Shown here one piece after another: positions 44,598 to 51,919 of a stretch of 64,000 bases of DNA. The notes beneath the pieces were generated by a model. The model saw only the letters and a list, made by a program, of their open reading frames with translations. It was not told where the DNA came from and ran no database searches. Within the stretch, counting starts at the first letter, position 1. Each line of letters begins with the position of its first letter. The DNA lies in contig JAHHHU010000010.1 in assembly GCA_019359175.1 (NCBI GenBank), positions 1 through 64,000 on the forward strand, written 5' to 3'. A program made the translations under genes and the position numbers. The stretch is from Phormidium tanganyikae FI6-MK23. Lineage in GTDB: Bacteria > Cyanobacteriota > Cyanobacteriia > Leptolyngbyales > Leptolyngbyaceae.

Positions 44598-44697
44598 AGG
44601 ATGTTTGTGAGGGTGCGTTTGCTGCATGGAGCGTCCTGAAATTGAGAATCAAAGACTTAAGTTTGAAGTTGCACAACGCTGATAGGAGACACAGACA

Positions 44698-45285
44698 ATG
44701 GAACTCACCCTTCCTCTCAAGATGAATCTGAAGCACGTTCACCTCACCGACGAGCAATTTTATCAACTGTGCATCCATAATCCCAAACTCAACATCGAAC
44801 GCAACGCTAAAGGGGTCTTAATTGTTATGGCACCAGTTGGAGGAGACAGCGGAAGGCGAGAAGCCAACTACATTACAGATTTGAATTTGTGGAATCGCCA
44901 AACAAACCTGGGAGAAGTCTTCAGTTCCTCAACGCTGTTTAAGTTACCGAATGGGGGCGACCGCTCTCCTGATGCCGCTTGGGTCGAACGATGGCGCTGG
45001 CAAGCTCTCACCCCCGAACAACGCCAGAAGTTTCCGCCGATCGCACCCGATTTTGTCCTAGAACTACGCTCTAGAACCGATAGCCTGACTGATCCCCAAG
45101 ACAAAATGCAGGAATATCTTGATAGCGGAGTTCGTCTCGGCTGGCTGTTAAATCCTCAAGACCAACAAGTCGAGATCTATCGTCACGGACAAGAAAAAGA
45201 AGTCCGCACTTTGCCCACACTCCTCTCTGGTGAAACAGTTTTACCCGGATTTGAGTTGCAGGTTGATTCATTTAGCGATCAGTGA
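44698..45285 (+). CDS. Uma2-family nuclease-like protein
   Basis: This 195-residue DUF820/Uma2 protein has a PD-(D/E)XK-like core: LTDEQFYQLCIHNPKLNIER, GGDRSPDAAWVERWRW (catalytic Asp), FPPIAPDFVLELRSRTDSLTDPQDKMQEYLD (Glu-x-Arg in place of the usual ExK) and LGWLLNPQDQQVEIYR. The family is hugely amplified in cyanobacteria; activity is assumed from fold and the role is unknown. A GGAGA ribosome-binding site (about 44684-44688) precedes ATG 44698. Confidence 0.87.
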   Translation: MELTLPLKMNLKHVHLTDEQFYQLCIHNPKLNIERNAKGVLIVMAPVGGDSGRREANYITDLNLWNRQTNLGEVFSSSTLFKLPNGGDRSPDAAWVERWRWQALTPEQRQKFPPIAPDFVLELRSRTDSLTDPQDKMQEYLDSGVRLGWLLNPQDQQVEIYRHGQEKEVRTLPTLLSGETVLPGFELQVDSFSDQ

Positions 45286-45332
45286 TTGCCTTTTGATTTA
45301 ACCATTCGTTATTTTTCAGCATTTTTCCGTTT

Positions 45333-45464
45333 TTGGGCTTCGGAGCGCTGTGTAGTTTTGGCGTAGGGATTGGCTTAGAAGAAGGCTGGGCGATTAGCGG
45401 AGGTGTGCTGCTTGTATCGGCTGGCATCTATGAGCTAGGTCGCCGCGACGGTCAGAATTCCTAA
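45333..45464 (+). CDS. Possible small membrane-protein remnant, 43 aa
   Basis: A frame open from about 45294 to TAA 45462-45464 encodes LGFGALCSFGVGIGLEEGWA followed by ISGGVLLVSAGIYELGRRDGQNS, two hydrophobic stretches and a polar end. It looks protein-like rather than random, but there is no ATG; TTG 45333 is the only plausible start and it has no ribosome-binding site. It may be the tail of a small membrane protein whose beginning is lost. Confidence 0.35.
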   Translation: MGFGALCSFGVGIGLEEGWAISGGVLLVSAGIYELGRRDGQNS

Positions 45465-45483
45465 TTTTGCATTCCTACAACAA

Positions 45484-45509
45484 GCCCCCAAGACTTGCAT
45501 CTTGGGGGC
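45484..45509 (-). terminator. Hairpin after the peroxiredoxin gene
   Basis: GCCCCCAAGA (45484-45493) and TCTTGGGGGC (45500-45509) form a perfect 10-bp stem with a 6-base loop; on the minus strand TTGTTGT follows. It lies 39 bases beyond the peroxiredoxin stop. Confidence 0.72.
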
Positions 45510-45517
45510 ATCCCAGT

Positions 45518-45557
45518 CTATCCAAATCTTAGACAGCCTATCTAAATCTTAGACAGC
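45518..45557. repeat. 20-bp tandem duplication at the end of the peroxiredoxin gene
   Basis: CTATCCAAATCTTAGACAGC (45518-45537) is repeated at 45538-45557 with one C-to-T change. The second copy includes the stop codon of the minus-strand gene (45551-45549), so the first copy is a duplicated gene end in the 3' region. Confidence 0.85.
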
Positions 45558-46148
45558 CGCAAAGTACTCTTTCGACTTCACCGGATCAGGATTCATCGTT
45601 TGATCGCCGGGTTTCCAACCTGCGGGGCAAACTTCATCCGGGTGAGACTGCACATATTGAATCGCTTGCAGGGTTCGCAGCGTTTCGTCCACACTCCGAC
45701 CAAACGACAAGTTATTAATCGTCGAATGTTGGATCACACCGTCTTTGTCGATGATAAACAAACCACGCAGTGCAATTCCCTGCTCAGGATCAAGGACGTT
45801 GTAAGCCGTGCTGATTTCTTTTTTGATATCAGAAACCAAGGGGTAGTTCAGATCGCCAACGCCACCCGATTTACGATCGGTTTGGATCCAAGCCAAGTGT
45901 GAGAATGCACTATCGACTGATACTCCAAGGATTTCAGTACCGATCGCTTTAAATTCTTCGTCGCGATCGCTAAATGCAGTAATTTCGGTCGGACAAACAA
46001 AGGTAAAATCGAGCGGGTAGAAGAACAGCACCACGTATTTGCCACGATAGTCAGACAGTTTGATGTCTTTAAATTCCTGATCGATGACAGCGGTTGCTGC
46101 AAAATCTGGTGCGCTCTGACCGACACGCAGGCATCCTTCTTGGGTCAT
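45549..46148 (-). CDS. Typical 2-Cys peroxiredoxin
   Basis: This thiol peroxidase reduces H2O2 and alkyl hydroperoxides, recycled by thioredoxin. From ATG 46148 the 199-residue product has peroxidatic Cys52 in [10 protein letters not shown] and resolving Cys174 in [21 protein letters not shown] (the GGLG-type motif) and a C-terminal YF (KEYFAAV) are the two features linked to sensitivity to overoxidation in Prx1-type enzymes. An upstream open frame to 46190 is excluded. It is divergent from the aldehyde dehydrogenase gene. Confidence 0.96.
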   Translation of the reverse strand: MTQEGCLRVGQSAPDFAATAVIDQEFKDIKLSDYRGKYVVLFFYPLDFTFVCPTEITAFSDRDEEFKAIGTEILGVSVDSAFSHLAWIQTDRKSGGVGDLNYPLVSDIKKEISTAYNVLDPEQGIALRGLFIIDKDGVIQHSTINNLSFGRSVDETLRTLQAIQYVQSHPDEVCPAGWKPGDQTMNPDPVKSKEYFAAV

Positions 46149-46241
46149 GGGATTTAATTCTCCTTGCAAGAGTAGCAGTGTTCGTATCAAGATTACGAAA
46201 CAGTTACAACTATATCATAGTCATTACGATTTTGACCTACG

Positions 46242-47909
46242 ATGATTTCTCAAGTTGAACCGACGATCGCGCGGCTTGATTCGCACCAGTCCACATGGCT
46301 CGAAGTGGGCACTGAGGCGCGGATTGAGTATCTCAAGCGCTGCATGAATGGCGTGATGGCAGTGGCGGAGCAGTGGGCGATCGCGGCGTGTGAGGCAAAG
46401 GGAATCGATCCCAGTTCGGCGGGCGAAGAATGGCTCACGGGTGCGGTTCCGACGCTGATGATGTTGCGGGCGATCGTTAGAACATTAGAAGGACGATCGG
46501 CAAAAATCGAAAATGGGGTTGCAAAAGTATTTCCCGATCATTTGCTCGATCGATTGCTCTGGTTCGGTTTTCGGGGCGAAGTTTGGCTAGATGTAGCGGA
46601 TCGGTCTCCGGCGAAAATCAGCCCCCTAAATCCCCCATTCTGGGGGAATTTGAAAGAAGAGATTTCCCAGATTCAACCAAATTACGAAGTTTCAAAGTCC
46701 CCCAATTGTGGGGGATTTAGGGGGCAGAAGCCGCTTAAAACGAAGCGAACGGAAGATTGGAAGGAAAAACCAGGCATTGCGCTTGTTTTAGGAGCGGGAA
46801 ATGTTGGGTCAACAGCACCATTAGATGCGCTTCATAAACTATTTGCTGAAAATCAAGTCGTCTTACTCAAAATGAATCCCGTCAATGAATACGTTGGGAA
46901 ATTTTTAGAGCAAGCTTTTGAACCGTTGATCACCGATGGTTTTCTGCAAATTGTTTATGGTGGTTCCGATTTAGGTCGCTATCTCTGTCAGCATCCTAAA
47001 ATTGATTCGATTCACATCACCGGATCGCATCATACGTATCACGCGATCGCAAAAACATTACCCCAAGCCAAACCCATCACTTCTGAATTGGGCTGCGTGA
47101 CTCCGGTGCTGGTAGTTCCGGGCGATTGGTCTGAGTCGGATCTGAGATTTCAGGCGCGTCATGTGGTCAGTATGGTTGTGCATAATGCCAGCTTTAACTG
47201 TGTTGCCGCGAAAGTGATTGTCACGGCGAAAGGCTGGAAATTGCGCGATCGCTTCCTGGATTTGATCCGACAAGAATTCGCCAAAATTCCCAATCGCAAA
47301 GCGTATTATCCTGGCGCACAGCAGCGCTATCAAGAATTTCTCGATCGCTATCCCCAAGCTGAAATCTTCGGAACTCGCACAGAAGAAATCGTTCCGTGGA
47401 CATTTATCCCAAATGTTGAAAGTGACTATGCGCTGCAAACGGAAGCTTTTTGTGGAGTGCTTGCAGAAGTTAGTTTAGATGCCACAACCGCAACGGAATT
47501 TCTCGATCGAGCCGTTCCTTTCGCAAATGAGAAAATCTGGGGCAATCTATCCTGTGTGATTTTGACGAAAACAGGTGTAGAGAATGCGATCAGAGATTTG
47601 AACTATGGTGCGATTGGAGTAAATGTTTGGACAGGTGTAATTTATGCTTTACCGGACCTGGCTTGGGGCGGATTTCCCGGAAATCACGAGAGCGACATTC
47701 AATCCGGGCAAGGATTTGTGCATAACGCTTACTTTCTCGATCGACCTCAAAAATCAGTTTTATCCGCACCGTTCCGAATTCGTCCAACTCCCTTTTGGTT
47801 CGCCGATCATCGCAATCTGCTAAATTTTGCCCAACGCGCGGCAGAACTTCAAATCACACCGACCTGGAAAAAATTCGCTCAGGTAATTTTGGCAGCAGTT
47901 CAGGGATAG
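46242..47909 (+). CDS. Aldehyde dehydrogenase-superfamily protein carrying an in-frame repeat insertion
   Basis: The product has 555 residues. Recognisable parts are the nucleotide-binding ALVLGAGNVGSTAPLDALHKLF, HITGSHHTYHAI, ELGCVTPVLVVPG, the catalytic Cys region VVHNASFNCVAAKVIV, and FCGVLAEVSLD. It belongs to the NAD(P)-dependent aldehyde dehydrogenase / acyl-CoA reductase-like group; the substrate is unknown. Residues about 127-167 (PLNPPFWGNLKEE, SKSPNCGGFRGQKPLKTKR) are not family sequence but the translation of a GCCCCCTAAATCCCC-type repeat (46621-46725 plus its tail), inserted without breaking the frame. The insert lies before the nucleotide-binding core and may form a disordered loop. 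Confidence 0.85.
   Translation: MISQVEPTIARLDSHQSTWLEVGTEARIEYLKRCMNGVMAVAEQWAIAACEAKGIDPSSAGEEWLTGAVPTLMMLRAIVRTLEGRSAKIENGVAKVFPDHLLDRLLWFGFRGEVWLDVADRSPAKISPLNPPFWGNLKEEISQIQPNYEVSKSPNCGGFRGQKPLKTKRTEDWKEKPGIALVLGAGNVGSTAPLDALHKLFAENQVVLLKMNPVNEYVGKFLEQAFEPLITDGFLQIVYGGSDLGRYLCQHPKIDSIHITGSHHTYHAIAKTLPQAKPITSELGCVTPVLVVPGDWSESDLRFQARHVVSMVVHNASFNCVAAKVIVTAKGWKLRDRFLDLIRQEFAKIPNRKAYYPGAQQRYQEFLDRYPQAEIFGTRTEEIVPWTFIPNVESDYALQTEAFCGVLAEVSLDATTATEFLDRAVPFANEKIWGNLSCVILTKTGVENAIRDLNYGAIGVNVWTGVIYALPDLAWGGFPGNHESDIQSGQGFVHNAYFLDRPQKSVLSAPFRIRPTPFWFADHRNLLNFAQRAAELQITPTWKKFAQVILAAVQG
46621..46725. repeat. GCCCCCTAAATCCCCCA inverted-repeat element, copy 4, inside a coding sequence
   Basis: GCCCCCTAAATCCCCCA (46621-46637) and its complement (46709-46725) bound a 105-bp element, exactly 35 codons. 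The shared tail AGAAGCCGCTTAAAACGAAG follows to about 46745. It interrupts the aldehyde dehydrogenase gene without a frameshift or stop. Confidence 0.88.
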
Positions 47910-48056
47910 TTATCGAGAACGATCGTTCTTATCAATCACAAGGTTGAACAGCAACACATCGATAACGACAAAGAGAACCGCGATCGGCATGAGAAGCAAT
48001 ACAACAATATCAGGAATTTTCCAAAGACTAGGCGGTTCAGATGCAACTTTGTTCAT
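47910..48056 (-). CDS. Small single-helix membrane protein, 48 aa
   Basis: On the minus strand ATG 48056 to TAA 47912-47910 encodes MNKVASEPPSLWKIPDIVV followed by LLLMPIAVLFVVIDVLLFNLVIDKNDRSR, described in two parts. It has a polar N-terminus, an amphipathic WKIPDIV entry, one or two strongly hydrophobic segments and a charged tail. The hydrophobic pattern with a clean polar end is unlikely by chance. It begins one base after the convergent dehydrogenase stop. There is no good Shine-Dalgarno, and I cannot name a family. Confidence 0.55.
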   Translation of the reverse strand: MNKVASEPPSLWKIPDIVVLLLMPIAVLFVVIDVLLFNLVIDKNDRSR

Positions 48057-48194
48057 AACAACCGAGGTAGTAAATCGAACAATCTTTCGGTCAAAGATAA
48101 CGAATATTGAACAAAACGAACCCCCTACCTTTGAATGAACTTATTAGAGCTAGATCGACAAAGCGATCGAGCGTTCTTCAATTCCAGTAAGTCG

Positions 48195-48638
48195 CTATGC
48201 CGATTTCGGTTTGAATAATCCGCCGAGTTTTTCACCCACAGATGCGATCGCGGTTTGTACCGCATTTGAGACACTGGGTTTCGGACGGACTGCCAATTTA
48301 ACCTCTTCGTCTTTGAATTCTTTCAGACGGTAGCCATATTCCAACGAGTCGCGCTCTTGTCGTAGCTTGGGAAACAACCGAAACGCACCTTTGAGCAGTT
48401 CTTCCTCGTTTGCGAAGATTGCCGCATCAATCTGAGTCGATCGCTTAACTGCGATCGCGCCGATCGGAAACCACTGAAGCTGCTTTTTGCCCTGGACTCG
48501 GAGATAAATCTCATACTCCGGTAGCCCCTTCGATTTGAAATCGTCGAACTGCTTGGAAGCTTGGCTACGCTTCTCGGTTCCAGACGACTTTTTCTTTTCT
48601 TTATGAACTTTCTTACCGAATCCAGGAGAGGTTGTCAT
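48195..48638 (-). CDS. HHL1-like protein (DUF6523 type)
   Basis: This 147-residue soluble protein has a very basic, Lys-rich N-terminus (KKVHKEKKKSSGTEKRSQASKQ) and a core with FDDFKSKGLPEYEIYLRVQG, WFPIGAIAVKRSTQIDAAIFANEEELLKGAFRLFP and EYGYRLKEFKDEEVKLAVRP in pieces. This core resembles chloroplast HHL1, a thylakoid protein needed for photosystem II repair in high light. A role in photosystem maintenance is inferred from that similarity, recalled rather than computed. Confidence 0.75.
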   Translation of the reverse strand: MTTSPGFGKKVHKEKKKSSGTEKRSQASKQFDDFKSKGLPEYEIYLRVQGKKQLQWFPIGAIAVKRSTQIDAAIFANEEELLKGAFRLFPKLRQERDSLEYGYRLKEFKDEEVKLAVRPKPSVSNAVQTAIASVGEKLGGLFKPKSA

Positions 48639-48698
48639 AGTCGCAGTGTAGAAATGTCAATTAACAAAAGTTTACGACATTTTAAGAAACATTGAGGA

Positions 48699-49634
48699 TC
48701 AGACCGCACCCAGCAGACTTGCCATCAGTGCTTTTTGGGCGTGCATCCGGTTTTCAGCTTGATCCCACACCTTCGACTGTCCGCCTTCGATCACTTCATG
48801 CGTGATTTCTTCGCCTCGATGTGCAGGGAGACAATGCAGCACGATCGCATCTTTTTCGGCATAGCTCATCAGTTCATCATTCACTTGATACGGCTGAAAA
48901 ATCGGAATACGACTTGCAGCTAAATCCTCTTGTCCCATGCTTGCCCACACATCGGTGTAAATCACATGAGATCCTTTTGTCGCCGCGATCGGATCTTCGG
49001 TGAGCAGGACTTCGGATTTACCATTGGCGATTTTTTCGGTGAGTTGCACGATCGTAGAATCCGGTTGATAGTTTGCGGGCGTTGCAATCCGAACATTCAT
49101 TCCCACTAGCGCACAGCCGATCATCAGCGAATGAGCGACATTGTTTCCGTCGCCCACATAGGTCAGCGTCAAACCGGAAAGCGTCGAGAACGTTTCTTGA
49201 ATGGTTTGCAGATCTGCCAAGATTTGACACGGATGTTCTAAATCAGTCAGCGCATTGATCACCGGAATTTTCATCTCAGTTGCAAAGGTTTCGAGATCCG
49301 ATTGTTCAAAGGTGCGAATCGCGAGAATGTCGAAATATCGATCGAGGACTCGCGCCGTATCTGCGATCGGTTCTCCTCGGCTGACCTGAGTTGCATTCAG
49401 CGGCAAGTCCAAAACCTGCCCGCCCAAGTGATACATCGCCGTAGAAAAGCTGACACGGGTTCGAGTTGAGGCTTTATAAAACAACAATCCCAGCACAGGA
49501 GGATGTCCGTTGACGGTCACACGCGGGCTTAACTTTCCCGACTTTAGCTGTGTAGCAATGTCTAATAGTTCCATCACTTCATCTGTGCTGAGATCTGACA
49601 ATTTCAATAAATCCCGTCCCTTGAGTGATCCCAT
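48699..49634 (-). CDS. argF: Ornithine carbamoyltransferase
   Basis: It makes citrulline from ornithine and carbamoyl phosphate in arginine synthesis. The 311-residue product from ATG 49634 has the carbamoyl-phosphate site KASTRTRVSFSTAM, HPCQILADLQT, the ornithine-site MGQE (DVWASMGQED) and the catalytic HCLPAHRGEEI. The frame is open upstream to 49796 but lacks similarity and is excluded. It lies downstream of the DUF2079 gene in the same direction, 125 bases away. Confidence 0.97.
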   Translation of the reverse strand: MGSLKGRDLLKLSDLSTDEVMELLDIATQLKSGKLSPRVTVNGHPPVLGLLFYKASTRTRVSFSTAMYHLGGQVLDLPLNATQVSRGEPIADTARVLDRYFDILAIRTFEQSDLETFATEMKIPVINALTDLEHPCQILADLQTIQETFSTLSGLTLTYVGDGNNVAHSLMIGCALVGMNVRIATPANYQPDSTIVQLTEKIANGKSEVLLTEDPIAATKGSHVIYTDVWASMGQEDLAASRIPIFQPYQVNDELMSYAEKDAIVLHCLPAHRGEEITHEVIEGGQSKVWDQAENRMHAQKALMASLLGAV

Positions 49635-49759
49635 GTGATGCCTCTCTCGAAAAAATAAAAATCGCTCCCTACCAGAATCGTAAAGGAGCGTTGTTCTACT
49701 TAGAGTAGCAAATCTATTCGATCGAGCAGAGTAACAGAACAATCCAAACGTCGGGAACT

Positions 49760-51376
49760 TCAACTTTGCTTTAGCTGCACAAGTAGTTTTTGCCATTCTG
49801 CGAGCATTCCTGGATCAGAAGCCTGACCCCGCACCAACATCACAACCCCATCTTCAACTTGCCGCACACCGTACTGTTTCTCATTAATCAGTTGTTCGAT
49901 CAAAGGCAACGTTGCAGCAAAATACATCTGACTATCTTTAAAGGCTTTGCTGTATTCCTTGAGTTGCCACAAATCCGCGATCGCATAATCAACTCTAATT
50001 TTCTGCTGTTGATCGTCATAGATGTCCAAACTCGGCAATCGAATAATCGCGCGGCGTGTCGAAAGTTGCGGAATAATGTGCGTCGTCGTACTTACACTCG
50101 CATTCTCTGGCACATTGCGAATCACATTGTAAATATGGCTAGCGTGTTCCCATTGTCGCGGCAAAGGCACGAAAACCCAGGGACGCACTGAATCTGGAAT
50201 CATGAACGAAAAGGCTCGGTTCGGATTGCCACTGAACATAAATAACAGTGACAACACGATGCACACTTTCCACCAGCGGCGGAATCTTGGCGTAAAGCGT
50301 TCTCGGTTGTGTTCCCACCAAAGAATTGCACCATAAAACACGCCTGGAACCACTGCCACAGCATATCGAAGCGGAACCGTTAAGGCAGTCTGTCCCGATT
50401 GAGCAAACAGCGAAAGTAACGGAAATCCGGCGATCGTCCAAGCCACTCCCGATACCGCAGGCACAAAGGCTAAAGCAACCCAGTGCCCCGCAAGATAGCT
50501 AATTCGTCGATCGAGCGGCAGCAACAAACTTTGCGCCAGTCTGATCGGATGGCTAATCATGCCCCACAACACTTGTAGGGTAGTCGGATGATCACTATCC
50601 ACAAACTGCCGGAACCGATTCGCTAAATACAATCGAGAAACATCGGGTGAAAACTGCGGCATGACTACATTGGTCACAAACGCCACATAGCTAAAGCTCA
50701 GAATGCAAACGGCAAGACCTATCCACGGATGCCGCCGACTGATCATCAGGTAAACGCCAATGCCAAAGAGAGTAATGCCCATCTCTTCTCGAATCCCCAG
50801 CACCAAGAGCGCACAGATCCAAAACCAAGTCCAATTCTTTTTCTCTAATGCAAGCAGCGTTCCAAAAGCAAACAGCGGAATTTGGCAATGTTCGTAGAAG
50901 TTCGCGATCGTTGATCCAACCACTGCGATCGCGCTGTAATAACTTCCTGTAATCCAGAGCGATAGTTGCTGCGATAAACGCTGTCGCGCCAATACATACA
51001 ACACAGCTCCCCCAGCCGCCATCAATCCTACCTGCAATACAATCAATGTGACAGGATGAGGAAAAATCGCATAAAGTGGAAGCCACAAAATGAAATCTAA
51101 AACGAGATGCTGACCCAAATGGATAAAAGCTACCGTTGGAATCACTCCGTCTTCTAATGAAGCAACAGAATTTGCAGACGTGAGCGAACTCTGAAACCAT
51201 CGCCCGTTTAAGTTGTTCCAAAACAGTTGATTGAAGAGTCCATGATCATAAGAAGTATAAAAAGAGAAATAACGGTTTAGCGAAATTGCTAATACGATGC
51301 TAAAAAATACGATCGTTAAAGTTAACGCTCGTCGCAATTCAACTCGATCGGGGGCGAACTTCTTCAAAACTCTCAT
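49760..51376 (-). CDS. DUF2079 polytopic membrane protein
   Basis: This 538-residue membrane protein has about ten helices. The family signature is the N-terminal YTSYDHGLFNQLFWNNLNGRWFQSSL, followed by HLGQHLVLDFILWLPLYAIFPHP, and later YLAGHWVALAFVPAVSG. The fold is related to GT-C glycosyltransferases; the conserved Asp-His after the first helix fits that. The C-terminal ~120 residues are extracytoplasmic. Its ATG (51376-51374) overlaps the stop of the preceding gene as ATGA, so the two are translationally coupled. Confidence 0.85.
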   Translation of the reverse strand: MRVLKKFAPDRVELRRALTLTIVFFSIVLAISLNRYFSFYTSYDHGLFNQLFWNNLNGRWFQSSLTSANSVASLEDGVIPTVAFIHLGQHLVLDFILWLPLYAIFPHPVTLIVLQVGLMAAGGAVLYVLARQRLSQQLSLWITGSYYSAIAVVGSTIANFYEHCQIPLFAFGTLLALEKKNWTWFWICALLVLGIREEMGITLFGIGVYLMISRRHPWIGLAVCILSFSYVAFVTNVVMPQFSPDVSRLYLANRFRQFVDSDHPTTLQVLWGMISHPIRLAQSLLLPLDRRISYLAGHWVALAFVPAVSGVAWTIAGFPLLSLFAQSGQTALTVPLRYAVAVVPGVFYGAILWWEHNRERFTPRFRRWWKVCIVLSLLFMFSGNPNRAFSFMIPDSVRPWVFVPLPRQWEHASHIYNVIRNVPENASVSTTTHIIPQLSTRRAIIRLPSLDIYDDQQQKIRVDYAIADLWQLKEYSKAFKDSQMYFAATLPLIEQLINEKQYGVRQVEDGVVMLVRGQASDPGMLAEWQKLLVQLKQS

Positions 51377-51786
51377 CGCATTTCCTGCCAGTCTTTGGTC
51401 AATACTTCGCCCCACTTCGCCGCCAAGCTGACCTGAGTAAAAGGCACTTCAAGGGTTCGATCGACGAATTCAAATTCCAGCGCAATCCTTTTTCCTTTCG
51501 CTGGAAGCGCGTTTAATTCGATCGCTCGATCATTCACAAGTAGCCGAATATTTTGCACAGATTTCAGTGAAAAAGTATCGGTTTCAGTCACCGCTTTTCG
51601 CGTCGCTTTTCCAACTGTGAGAACATCTTCTTTTTGTCCCAAAACCGAGTAAATATCATACTTCGCCCGCCCGAATGGTTCCGCCCAGCGTCGATACGTT
51701 TCTAACGTTTGATACTCATTCCATCCGGCATACGCCAATCCGATAAACGCTGCCAACAATGGCAACCACAATAGCCCGTGTATCAT
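51373..51786 (-). CDS. Membrane-anchored hypothetical protein, 137 aa
   Basis: One N-terminal membrane helix (GLLWLPLLAAFIGLAYAGW) is followed by a soluble beta-rich region (KYDIYSVLGQKEDVLTVGKATRK, VQNIRLLVNDRAIELNALPAKGKRIALEFEF in pieces). I do not recognise a family. The 4-base ATGA overlap with the DUF2079 gene suggests the proteins work together, perhaps as a small partner of a GT-C-type enzyme. Confidence 0.7.
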   Translation of the reverse strand: MIHGLLWLPLLAAFIGLAYAGWNEYQTLETYRRWAEPFGRAKYDIYSVLGQKEDVLTVGKATRKAVTETDTFSLKSVQNIRLLVNDRAIELNALPAKGKRIALEFEFVDRTLEVPFTQVSLAAKWGEVLTKDWQEMR

Positions 51787-51919
51787 AATTCAAAGCGCAA
51801 ACGTAGCGGGTACGAACAACGACATTTCTCATCCTCGCATAGCTTCATCGTTCTCAACACACGGAAACAGACTGTATCCGTTATCGTTGGAGTGCAAGTA
51901 GGATTTTTGACAGATAGAT

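Noticed and set aside
47944-48138. Plus-strand frame of 64 codons after the aldehyde dehydrogenase
   Set aside because: It has no strong start and lies opposite the more convincing 48-residue membrane protein.
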